11,890 nucleotides of DNA. Source: an uncultured Lachnospiraceae bacterium. Lineage in GTDB: Bacteria > Bacillota_A > Clostridia > Lachnospirales > Lachnospiraceae. Shown here one piece after another: positions 1 to 6,751 of the stretch. Position numbers and translations under genes: made by a program. The stretch's first letter is position 1, and each line of letters opens with the position of its first letter. The DNA is taken from NCBI GenBank assembly GCA_905200565.1, contig CAJKKX010000025.1:1-11890 (forward strand), given 5' to 3'. The notes below the pieces were generated by a model. The model searched no databases. It was not told the origin of the DNA and saw only the letters and a list, made by a program, of their open reading frames with translations.

Positions 1-1
1 A

Positions 2-811
2 GAAGCAGGGAAAGACGTCGCGCTCGCCAATAAAGAAACACTGGTCACGGCAGGCCATATTATCATGCCGTTGGCGAAGGAAAGAAATGTACGCATCCTT
101 CCGGTAGACAGTGAGCACAGTGCGATTTTCCAGGCTCTGAATGGAGAGGATAAAAGACAGATCAGCCGGATATTGCTGACAGCGTCGGGCGGCCCTTTCC
201 GTGGAAAAAAGAGACAGGATTTGGAAAAGGTGCGCCTGGAGGATGCCTTAAAGCATCCGAATTGGGCAATGGGACAGAAGATTACCATTGATTCAGCGAC
301 GCTTGTCAACAAGGGACTGGAGGTCATGGAAGCGAAGTGGCTCTTTGGTACAGACCTGGAGCAGATTGAGGTGGTGGTACAGCCGCAGAGCGTGATTCAT
401 TCTATGGTGGAGTTTGCGGATGGAGCCGTGATTGCGCAGCTTGGAACACCGGATATGAAACTCCCGATTCAGTATGCGCTGTATTATCCGGAAAGAAGAT
501 TTCTGGGCGGCAGGCGGTTGGATTTTGAGAAGCTTGGGCAGATTTCTTTTGAGAAACCGGATATGGAAACCTTTTTGGGACTTCCGCTGGCATTTCGGGC
601 GGCCCGTGCAGGAGGAACTATGCCGACCGTATTTAATGCGGCGAATGAGCGTGCGGTAAGTAAGTTTTTACATAAGCAGATTCGCTTCCTGGATATTTAC
701 GAGATTCTTACGGCATGTATGGAAGAACACCGGGTGGTGGAAAAACCAACGGTGGAAGAAATTTTAACTGCGGAGCAGATGACTTATGAATTCATAGAAA
801 ACAGGTGGTAG
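2..811 (+). CDS. dxr: 1-deoxy-D-xylulose 5-phosphate reductoisomerase, 5'-truncated
   Basis: DXR converts 1-deoxy-D-xylulose 5-phosphate to 2-C-methyl-D-erythritol 4-phosphate with NADPH, the first committed step of the cytosolic MEP isoprenoid pathway. The open frame enters from the left edge, so 269 residues are visible and, for a family of about 380-400 residues, roughly the first 110-130 (most of the NADPH-binding domain) lie outside. Seen here are the GKDVALANKETLV segment at the edge, the metal-binding D-S-E in VDSEHSAIFQAL, the SGGPFRG substrate loop, HPNWAMGQKITIDSATLVNKGLE with the second metal-binding Glu, and QPQSVIHSMVEF, followed by the C-terminal helical domain. An internal ATG at 65 is not the real start, because the conserved frame continues upstream of it. 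The stop is one base before rseP, so the two are co-transcribed and probably translationally coupled. Identity is near certain. Confidence 0.97.
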   Translation, partial: EAGKDVALANKETLVTAGHIIMPLAKERNVRILPVDSEHSAIFQALNGEDKRQISRILLTASGGPFRGKKRQDLEKVRLEDALKHPNWAMGQKITIDSATLVNKGLEVMEAKWLFGTDLEQIEVVVQPQSVIHSMVEFADGAVIAQLGTPDMKLPIQYALYYPERRFLGGRRLDFEKLGQISFEKPDMETFLGLPLAFRAARAGGTMPTVFNAANERAVSKFLHKQIRFLDIYEILTACMEEHRVVEKPTVEEILTAEQMTYEFIENRW

Positions 812-812
812 C

Positions 813-1844
813 ATGAGCATAATTTTAGCACTTCTTATTTTTAGTTTGATTATTCTGATTCACGAGCTGGGGCATTTCCTTCTGGCAAAGCGCGGCGGCG
901 TTACCGTAGAGGAATTTTCTCTTGGAATGGGGCCGAGAATCGTCAGCACGGTAAAGGGAGGAACCAGATATTCCTGGAAACTGCTGCCCTTTGGCGGTTC
1001 CTGTATGATGCTGGGCGAAGATGACGCTACGACGGAAGAAGGGTCTTTTGCGAGCAAATCTGTGTGGACCAGAATATCGATCATTGCAGCCGGCCCTATT
1101 TTTAATTTTATTCTGGCGTTTATCCTTTCGGTCCTCATTATAGGAAGCATCGGGGTAGATAAGCCGGTTGTTGTCAGTGTGTCAGAAGGGTATCCGGCGG
1201 CGGAAGCAGGGATTCAAAAAGGAGACACCATTCTTCGGATGAATCATACGAAAATCCGCCTAAGCCGGGAGGTCACCAACTATGTGACCTTCCATCAGGG
1301 CGAAGATGTGACGATTGTTTATGAGCATAACGGGGAGGAGCGCACAGCGACTCTTTCGCCGAAGCAGAGTGAAACCGGAAGATATATCTTTGGAATCGGC
1401 GCAAGCTCAAGCTACAGGGAGCGGGTCGGCGCGTGGGAAACGATTAAGTACAGTGCGTATGAAGTCAAGTACTGGATTCAGACCACGATTGAGAGTCTGA
1501 AGATGCTCTTTACCGGACAGGTAGGAATCAATGATATGTCCGGCCCGGTCGGCGTCGTCACCATTATTGGGGATACGTACAAAGAAAGCGCCGCGGACGG
1601 CGGCTTCTATGTCTGGCTGAACATGCTGAACATATCCATCCTCCTGACGGCAAACCTGGGCGTTATGAATCTTCTGCCGCTTCCGGCGCTGGATGGCGGG
1701 CGGCTGGTATTTTTGATTCTGGAAGCGATTCGGAGAAAAAGGATAGATCCGGAGAAAGAAGGAATGGTTCATTTTGTCGGACTGATGCTTCTGATGCTTT
1801 TGATGGTTGTGGTGATGTTTAATGATATTCGAAAACTTTTCTAA
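813..1844 (+). CDS. rseP: RseP-type site-2 (RIP) zinc metalloprotease
   Basis: Membrane-embedded site-2 protease of the RseP/RasP/YluC family, which cleaves transmembrane segments of anti-sigma factors and remnant signal peptides. The 343-residue protein has a first membrane helix carrying the zinc motif HELGH (H17, E18, H21). A second hydrophobic stretch around 88-113 contains the conserved GPIFNF motif (94-99). A PDZ domain spans about 115-185, with the GDTILRMN strand-turn. The last helices contain the third zinc ligand in NLLPLPALDGGRL (D294). Length is typical of the Gram-positive family. The start lies one base after the dxr stop, with a modest GGTGG ribosome site inside the end of dxr; a dxr-rseP order is widespread in Bacillota. 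The next gene in many relatives (ispG or proS) is absent: the operon ends here at a terminator. The specific substrates cannot be told from the sequence. Confidence 0.96.
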   Translation: MSIILALLIFSLIILIHELGHFLLAKRGGVTVEEFSLGMGPRIVSTVKGGTRYSWKLLPFGGSCMMLGEDDATTEEGSFASKSVWTRISIIAAGPIFNFILAFILSVLIIGSIGVDKPVVVSVSEGYPAAEAGIQKGDTILRMNHTKIRLSREVTNYVTFHQGEDVTIVYEHNGEERTATLSPKQSETGRYIFGIGASSSYRERVGAWETIKYSAYEVKYWIQTTIESLKMLFTGQVGINDMSGPVGVVTIIGDTYKESAADGGFYVWLNMLNISILLTANLGVMNLLPLPALDGGRLVFLILEAIRRKRIDPEKEGMVHFVGLMLLMLLMVVVMFNDIRKLF

Positions 1845-1854
1845 GGGAAAGAAA

Positions 1855-1885
1855 GGGAGCGCACAGTTGCAGCGCTCCCCTTTTT
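1855..1885 (+). terminator. Intrinsic terminator of the dxr-rseP operon
   Basis: An 8-bp perfect stem GGGAGCGC/GCGCTCCC (1855-1862 with 1872-1879) with a 9-base loop is followed by C and five T. It begins 11 bases after the rseP stop. On the opposite strand the stem is followed by a T-rich but interrupted tract, so it may also end the convergent hydrolase gene, less efficiently. Confidence 0.9.
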
Positions 1886-1910
1886 CTGCCAGTGGCAGGT
1901 TCTGTAGATT

Positions 1911-3287
1911 TTATAAGCGGACTTTCACTGGTTTTGACCAGGAAGAGTAAATTCTTGAGGGACTATTCCGATAACTCCGCATGCGGAAATAGTATACGTT
2001 TCCTTTTTTTAATTTTTTCTTTGTATAAGAAGTAACCTTTCCTTTTTTCGAAGCGATCTGTCTGTATTTTCCTTTTCCGGCTTTCATCTGGAGAATGTAG
2101 CCGTTGGCTTTCTTATCTTTCTTCCAGGAAAGCTTTATTTTTGTGCCGGATTTTTTGGCGGTAAGCTTTGGACGGGAAAGGGTAATTTTTGGCGTGGGGG
2201 GCGGCGTAATCTCCTGCTGTTTTTCCGTATCCTCCACATGCTTTTCCGTTTCTTCTGTTTTTGGAGGTTCTTCCTTTGTCACCTGGAAGGAAGCGTTTTC
2301 TTCCAGAAATATATCTGTGCCGGAAAGCTCCGCTCTCACGCCTACATGTACGATTCCGGGGCCGGTAACAGTCAAAACGTTATCTTTCAGAGAAGCAGGC
2401 TCTGTCTCGTCTGTTAAAGCATAGGTGAGTGTTAAGGTACGGTTCTGGTGAGCGTCTAGCTGGCACGGTGTGACCGAACACCGGGCGTTCAGCGTGATGT
2501 TCGCATGGGAGGTATACCAGGGAATCGTAACCGTTCCATTTTCAAAAGAAAGGCTTTCGATGGCGCAGGTACACGTCAGGTTCTCATAAATGAAGTTTGC
2601 GAGTTTCTGATATCCTGTATCGGTAGGATGCGCGTAATCGTTAAAATCGTCATCGGCCAGAGTGGTGTGGGAGAAAGTATTGACGTCGATGAGCTTACAG
2701 CAGGATTCCTGCGCAGCCTGTTTCTGGAGCGGAACGATCTCTTCATTGATTACCCGGTTGGAAAGGCCGCTCCTGGTTGCCATGTTTTCGTATTCGACCG
2801 GCATACGGGGGGAAGTACAGACGTATACCGCCGGGTGGGAAGATAATTCCTGGTAGACCTGGATCATTTCTTTCAGATCGGAGAGAAATTCATCTTTGTG
2901 CGTCCAGTTTGAGGATTTGGAATCGTTTGTACCCAGCATCAGAATGACAATATCAGGATTAAAATTTTTACTGTTTGTAAACTCTGTAGTATTCCAGTAG
3001 GACTGGTCGCCATTCTTAAGAAGTGTCTGACTGTTTCGGCCGTAATTGCCCACGGTATATCCATCTCCCAGAAGGTTCTGGAGCTGTGAGGGATAGCTGT
3101 AAAGGTTTCTGTTTGAGGAGGTGTAGCCAAAGGTAATGCTGTCACCTACACAGGCAATACGGATTTGATTGTTGTCGCCTTTGGCCTGGCTGCGAAAAAC
3201 AGGCAAAGAGACGGTGATCAGAAATAGAAGAAGTGCGGCAGTAAAGAGATATGCCGGAATGGGAAAAATGTCTTTTTTCTCTTTCAT
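1911..3287 (-). CDS. Secreted SGNH/GDSL-family hydrolase with C-terminal fibronectin-III-like domain
   Basis: Predicted extracellular esterase of the SGNH superfamily, 458 residues. The start at 3287 is chosen because AAAGGAG lies five bases upstream; an in-frame ATG 14 codons earlier has no ribosome site. A basic N-terminus and a hydrophobic segment (about 10-30) form a signal peptide or membrane anchor. The catalytic domain (about 43-240) shows block I GDSIT (Ser50), block III GTND (Asn121) and block V DYAHP (Asp217, His220); the block II Gly is probably in VGNYGRNSQT. A beta-rich Ig-like stretch (about 245-340) and a Thr/Glu/Pro linker follow, then a very lysine-rich fibronectin-III-like domain (about 365-458) with aromatic strand motifs (GYILQMKA, YYFRMRSY). 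Family members deacetylate carbohydrates or cleave lipids and thioesters; the substrate cannot be assigned here. The gene stands alone, convergent with rseP and divergent from pflB. Confidence 0.88.
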   Translation of the reverse strand: MKEKKDIFPIPAYLFTAALLLFLITVSLPVFRSQAKGDNNQIRIACVGDSITFGYTSSNRNLYSYPSQLQNLLGDGYTVGNYGRNSQTLLKNGDQSYWNTTEFTNSKNFNPDIVILMLGTNDSKSSNWTHKDEFLSDLKEMIQVYQELSSHPAVYVCTSPRMPVEYENMATRSGLSNRVINEEIVPLQKQAAQESCCKLIDVNTFSHTTLADDDFNDYAHPTDTGYQKLANFIYENLTCTCAIESLSFENGTVTIPWYTSHANITLNARCSVTPCQLDAHQNRTLTLTYALTDETEPASLKDNVLTVTGPGIVHVGVRAELSGTDIFLEENASFQVTKEEPPKTEETEKHVEDTEKQQEITPPPTPKITLSRPKLTAKKSGTKIKLSWKKDKKANGYILQMKAGKGKYRQIASKKGKVTSYTKKKLKKGNVYYFRMRSYRNSPSRIYSSWSKPVKVRL

Positions 3288-3329
3288 AAAAGCTCCTTTC
3301 GTATGTGGATGATATGTTGTATTATTCAT

Positions 3330-3358
3330 ATTTTAACATGAAGGGAATCGTTTGAAAA
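3330..3358 (-). promoter_or_regulatory. Predicted promoter of the SGNH hydrolase gene
   Basis: On the minus strand, TTTTCA (3353-3358) and TAAAAT (3330-3335) are 17 bases apart, and TG one base before the -10 gives an extended -10. The leader to the start codon would be about 35 bases. Matches to the vegetative consensus are 4/6 and 5/6. The call rests on pattern only. Confidence 0.55.
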
Positions 3359-3389
3359 GAAGGAAATGTGACGAAGGAAGATACAGGAA

Positions 3390-3434
3390 AAAACACAAGA
3401 TATAGGGAGGAGAGTGCTTGAAAACACAAGATAT
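3390..3434. repeat. Two 14-base direct repeats upstream of pflB
   Basis: The sequence AAAACACAAGATAT occurs at 3390-3403 and again, identical, at 3421-3434, a period of 31 bases (about three helical turns). It lies between the predicted hydrolase promoter and the pflB promoter. Same-face spacing is what a cooperative DNA-binding regulator would use. I do not recognise the motif. Confidence 0.6.
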
Positions 3435-3442
3435 TTGCTAAA

Positions 3443-3462
3443 TTGTACAAAATTCAATACAA
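3443..3462. promoter_or_regulatory. Dyad in the pflB upstream region
   Basis: TTGTA (3443-3447) and TACAA (3458-3462) form a dyad around a central AATT, and the left end also holds the 8-base palindrome TTGTACAA (3443-3450). It lies about 25 bases upstream of the predicted pflB -35. This could be an operator, but the region is AT-rich and such dyads arise by chance. Confidence 0.3.
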
Positions 3463-3485
3463 CAGGGAAATTGTAAATTTAGGGT

Positions 3486-3503
3486 TTGTTTTTACTTTAA
3501 CAA
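3486..3503. promoter_or_regulatory. Putative Rex operator overlapping the pflB promoter
   Basis: TTGTTTTTACTTTAACAA matches the Rex consensus TTGTTAA-N4-TTAACAA at 12 of 14 defined positions, with the right half exact. It covers the predicted -35 and most of the spacer up to the -10, where a bound repressor would block RNA polymerase. Rex releases DNA at a high NADH/NAD+ ratio, so this would couple pflB expression to redox state, in line with known Rex control of fermentation genes in Bacillota. Confidence 0.6.
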
Positions 3504-3514
3504 GATGTTATACT
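3486..3514 (+). promoter_or_regulatory. Predicted pflB promoter (extended -10)
   Basis: TATACT at 3509-3514 is preceded by TG one base upstream (an extended -10). TTGTTT at 3486-3491 is the best -35 at 17 bases but matches only 3/6, consistent with reliance on the extended -10 or on regulation. The transcript would start near 3521, giving a leader of about 38 bases. Confidence 0.65.
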
Positions 3515-3558
3515 AACCATGAAAAAAGAAATCATAACAATTAGAGGAGGATTTTGGA

Positions 3559-5811
3559 ATGGCACAGCGTGAGCAATGGGCAGGATTTGTTGGAAAAAAC
3601 TGGCAGCATTCTATTGATGTACGTGATTTTATTCAGTGCAATTACACACCGTATGAAGGTGATGAATCTTTTTTAGAGGGGCCGACAGAAGCTACAGATA
3701 AATTATGGGGAAGATTGCAGGAGCTTCAGAAAGAAGAGCGTGCCAAAGGCGGCGTTCTTGACATGGAAACAGAAGTCGTTTCAGGACTGACTGCATATGG
3801 ACCGGGATATATTGACGAGAGCATGAAGGAATTGGAGGCAGTCGTAGGACTTCAGACAGATAAGCCGTTGAAAAGAGCGTTTATGCCTTACGGCGGTATC
3901 AATATGGCAGAGAAAGCATGTACGACGTATGGTTATCAGCCGAACGCACAGCTTCATGAAATTTTTACGAAATATCATAAGACACATAACCAGGGTGTAT
4001 TCGACATCTATACACCGGAAATGAAGGTTGCACGTCATAATAAGATTATCACAGGACTTCCGGATACTTATGGCCGCGGACGTATCGTGGGCGATTATCG
4101 TCGTGTGGCGCTTTACGGAATTGATTTCCTGATTCAGAAAAAGCAGTATGACTTCGAACGTTATGCAAGACATGGCATGAAAGGTACAGATTTCCGTCTG
4201 CGTGAAGAGCTGGCAGATCAGATTCGTGCCCTGAAAGATATGAAAGAAATGGCGTCCGCATATGGCTTTGACATTTCCGAGCCGGCAAAAGATGCGAGAG
4301 AAGCGGCACAGTGGCTGTATTTCGGATACCTTGCAGCAATCAAGACACAGAACGGAGCAGCGATGAGTGTCGGCCGTGTATCTACCTTCCTGGATATTTA
4401 TATTGAGAGAGACCTGAAAGAAGGAAAAATCACAGAGTCAGAGGCACAGGAGCTGATCGACCATATGGTTATGAAGTTCCGCATGGTTAAATTCGCAAGA
4501 ATTCCTTCCTACAATGAGCTGTTCTCCGGCGACCCGGTATGGGCGACTCTGGAAGTGGCAGGACTTGGAATGGACGGACGTTCTATGGTTACGAAGAATG
4601 ATTTCCGTTTCTTACATACACTGGAGAATATGGGACCTTCCCCGGAGCCGAACCTGACCGTGCTTTATTCCTCAAAGCTGCCGTCGAACTTCAAGAAATA
4701 TGCTTCAAAGATTTCCGTAAGAACGAGCTCCATCCAGTATGAGAACGACGACGTCATGCGTCCGGTATGGGGCGACGATTACAGCATCTGCTGCTGCGTA
4801 TCCGCAACGCAGACCGGAAAGGAAATGCAGTTCTTCGGCGCACGTGCGAATCTGGCGAAATGCCTGTTATACGCGATCAACGGCGGTATTGATGAGAAGT
4901 CCAAGGTACAGGTAGGCCCGGCATATCGTCCGATTACTTCCGAATATCTGGATTTTGACGAAGTTATTGAGCGTTACGATCAGATGATGGACTGGCTGGC
5001 TAAGCTGTATGTGGATACTCTGAACATGATTCATTACATGCACGATAAATACAACTACGAAGCAGCAGAGATGGCTTTGATCGATACGGATGTAAGACGT
5101 ACATTTGCAACTGGTATTGCAGGATTTTCACATGTCATTGATTCTCTGAGCGCCATCAAATATGCAAAGGTAAAAGTCATTCGTGATGAGGACGGGCTGG
5201 CAGTTGACTTTGAGACAGAGGGAGATTTCCCGAAATATGGCAACGACGATGATCGTGCGGATGACATTGCGGTATGGCTGCTGAAGAAATTCATGCACAA
5301 ACTGAGCAAGTGCCATACCTACAGAGATTCTGAGCCGACAACGTCCATTCTGACGATTACATCAAATGTTGTATACGGTAAAGCTACCGGAGCGCTTCCG
5401 GATGGAAGAAAACTGGGCGAGCCGCTGTCACCGGGAGCAAATCCATCTTACGGTGCGGAAAAGAATGGCCTGCTGGCGTCCCTGAACTCTGTGGCAAAAC
5501 TTCCGTATGAGCTGGCGCTGGACGGCATTTCCAATACACAGACGATCAGTCCGGGCGCACTGGGACACAACGAGGACGAGAGAGTAGACAATCTGGTACG
5601 TGTACTGGATGGATATTTTGATCAGGGCGCGCATCATCTGAATGTAAACGTATTCGGAACGGAGAAGCTGATCGATGCAATGGAGCATCCGGAGAAACCG
5701 GAATATGCGAACTTTACCATTCGTGTATCGGGGTATGCGGTTAAATTCATCGACCTGACGCGTGAACAGCAGATGGATGTCATTTCCAGAACCTGCCACG
5801 AGGCAATGTAA
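3559..5811 (+). CDS. pflB: Formate C-acetyltransferase (pyruvate formate-lyase)
   Basis: Glycyl-radical enzyme that converts pyruvate and CoA to acetyl-CoA and formate in the anaerobic cytosol, a central step of mixed-acid fermentation. The 750-residue length is typical. The active-site loop reads [14 protein letters not shown]412 and C413 align with the catalytic Cys pair of the E. coli enzyme, and an extra Cys (C411) replaces the Ala found there. It is followed by the conserved [21 protein letters not shown] region. The glycyl-radical motif RVSGYAVKF near the C-terminus places the radical at G725, followed by the usual [13 protein letters not shown] tail. The RVSGYAV motif together with the Cys-Cys pair marks a true PFL rather than a glycerol or diol dehydratase. 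A strong GAGGAGG site lies eight bases before the ATG. The activase gene follows directly. Confidence 0.98.
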   Translation: MAQREQWAGFVGKNWQHSIDVRDFIQCNYTPYEGDESFLEGPTEATDKLWGRLQELQKEERAKGGVLDMETEVVSGLTAYGPGYIDESMKELEAVVGLQTDKPLKRAFMPYGGINMAEKACTTYGYQPNAQLHEIFTKYHKTHNQGVFDIYTPEMKVARHNKIITGLPDTYGRGRIVGDYRRVALYGIDFLIQKKQYDFERYARHGMKGTDFRLREELADQIRALKDMKEMASAYGFDISEPAKDAREAAQWLYFGYLAAIKTQNGAAMSVGRVSTFLDIYIERDLKEGKITESEAQELIDHMVMKFRMVKFARIPSYNELFSGDPVWATLEVAGLGMDGRSMVTKNDFRFLHTLENMGPSPEPNLTVLYSSKLPSNFKKYASKISVRTSSIQYENDDVMRPVWGDDYSICCCVSATQTGKEMQFFGARANLAKCLLYAINGGIDEKSKVQVGPAYRPITSEYLDFDEVIERYDQMMDWLAKLYVDTLNMIHYMHDKYNYEAAEMALIDTDVRRTFATGIAGFSHVIDSLSAIKYAKVKVIRDEDGLAVDFETEGDFPKYGNDDDRADDIAVWLLKKFMHKLSKCHTYRDSEPTTSILTITSNVVYGKATGALPDGRKLGEPLSPGANPSYGAEKNGLLASLNSVAKLPYELALDGISNTQTISPGALGHNEDERVDNLVRVLDGYFDQGAHHLNVNVFGTEKLIDAMEHPEKPEYANFTIRVSGYAVKFIDLTREQQMDVISRTCHEAM

Positions 5812-5831
5812 TTTACGATTTTTGAAGATTG

Positions 5832-5862
5832 GGGGCAGTTTGAAAAGAAACTGCCCCTTTTT
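5832..5862 (+). terminator. Intrinsic terminator between pflB and pflA
   Basis: A perfect 10-bp stem GGGGCAGTTT/AAACTGCCCC (5832-5841 with 5848-5857), loop GAAAAG, is followed by five T. It sits in the 75-base gap between pflB and pflA, 24 bases before the pflA ATG. No separate pflA promoter is evident, so it probably acts as a partial terminator that leaves far less pflA than pflB mRNA. This suits an activase needed only catalytically. Confidence 0.88.
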
Positions 5863-5886
5863 AAACGGAAAATCCGGGAGGTATTT

Positions 5887-6636
5887 ATGGACGAAAAGAA
5901 AAAAGAAATCATAGGGATGGTTCATTCACTGGAAAGTTTCGGCTCTGTGGACGGGCCGGGGGTTCGATACCTGATTTTCCTTGCGGGCTGTGCGATGCGC
6001 TGCCAGTTCTGTCATAATCCAGACACCTGGAACATGCAGGTGGGAACGCCTTATACGGCGGACGAACTTCTGAAAAAGGCGGTCAAATACCGCGCCTACT
6101 GGGGGAATGAAGGCGGGATTACGGTGACAGGCGGCGAGCCGCTTTTGCAGATTGATTTTCTGACAGAGCTGTTTCAGAAGGCAAAAGAGATGGGGATACA
6201 TACCACGCTGGATACCAGTGGAAACCCGTTTACAAAGAAGGAGCCATTCTTTGAAAAGTTTGCGAAGCTGATGGAAGCTACAGATTTGGTTATGCTGGAT
6301 ATTAAGCATATCGACGAGGAGCAGCACATCAGGCTGACCGGACAGACAAACCAGAACATTCTGGATATGGCAAGATATCTGGATGAGATTGGGAAACCGG
6401 TTTGGATTCGGCATGTTCTGGTGCCTGAACGAAGTGATTATGACGAGTATCTGATCCGGCTGGATGAATTCATCCGCTCCCTGCACAATGTGGAAAAGGT
6501 GGAAGTCCTTCCATATCACACGCTGGGAGCCTATAAGTGGAAAGAACTTGGTATGAAATACGAGCTGGAAGGCATTGAGCCTCCGACGGTGGAACGTGTG
6601 AAGAATGCCAATCAATTACTTCATACAGGAATATAG
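5887..6636 (+). CDS. pflA: Pyruvate formate-lyase activating enzyme (radical SAM)
   Basis: Radical S-adenosylmethionine enzyme that abstracts hydrogen from the PFL glycine (G725 of the upstream product) to make the active glycyl radical under anaerobic conditions. The 249-residue protein has the CxxxCxxC [4Fe-4S] motif C35-C39-C42 inside FLAGCAMRCQFCHNPDTW, the GGEP SAM-binding motif at 82-85, and the later strand motifs DLVMLDIKH and HVLVPERSD typical of PflA. There is no second ferredoxin-like cluster insert of the kind found in activases of glycerol dehydratase or benzylsuccinate synthase, which supports assignment to PFL. GGGAGGT lies five bases before the ATG. It is downstream of pflB past a hairpin terminator and is presumably expressed by read-through. 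Confidence 0.97.
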   Translation: MDEKKKEIIGMVHSLESFGSVDGPGVRYLIFLAGCAMRCQFCHNPDTWNMQVGTPYTADELLKKAVKYRAYWGNEGGITVTGGEPLLQIDFLTELFQKAKEMGIHTTLDTSGNPFTKKEPFFEKFAKLMEATDLVMLDIKHIDEEQHIRLTGQTNQNILDMARYLDEIGKPVWIRHVLVPERSDYDEYLIRLDEFIRSLHNVEKVEVLPYHTLGAYKWKELGMKYELEGIEPPTVERVKNANQLLHTGI

Positions 6637-6655
6637 GAACACGGGAAGGAAAAAC

Positions 6656-6684
6656 TTGATTTTTGGTGGGAATAATTATATAAT
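6656..6684 (+). promoter_or_regulatory. Predicted promoter of the FIVAR surface-protein gene
   Basis: TTGATT (6656-6661) and a perfect TATAAT (6679-6684) are spaced exactly 17 bases, 20 bases after the pflA stop. The leader would be about 60 bases. There is no terminator between pflA and this promoter, so some read-through from the pfl operon is possible. Confidence 0.8.
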
Positions 6685-6694
6685 AGAAGAAGTA

Positions 6695-6735
6695 TCGAAA
6701 TAGTTTTCGACGGAACGTCAAAATTGATTCGAAAA
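6695..6735 (+). promoter_or_regulatory. Leader with two alternative pairings before the ribosome site
   Basis: TTTCGA (6705-6710) can pair with TCGAAA just upstream (6695-6700, 4-base loop). Extended by one T (6704-6710), it can instead pair over seven bases with TCGAAAA (6729-6735), ending one base before the AAGGAGG site at 6737-6743. A small hairpin GACG-GAA-CGTC (6709-6719) overlaps the middle element. This could modulate translation; no known riboswitch class is recognised. Confidence 0.35.
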
Positions 6736-6751
6736 AAAGGAGGATAAACGT

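Noticed and set aside
3288..3329. Upstream ATG (3329) as start of the SGNH hydrolase
   Set aside because: No ribosome site precedes it; AAAGGAG is correctly placed for the ATG at 3287, which starts a normal signal peptide.
3559..5811. Apparent shift from AT-richer to GC-richer codons along pflB, as a sign of mosaic origin
   Set aside because: The impression is by eye only; the protein is continuous and typical throughout, and no breakpoint can be placed without a computed profile.
5428..5925. 165-residue open frame antisense to the pflB end
   Set aside because: It overlaps the conserved glycyl-radical region and the terminator; a shadow of pflB.
5926..6615. 229-residue open frame antisense to pflA
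   Set aside because: pflA on the plus strand has all its catalytic motifs; the antisense product has no recognisable domain or ribosome site.
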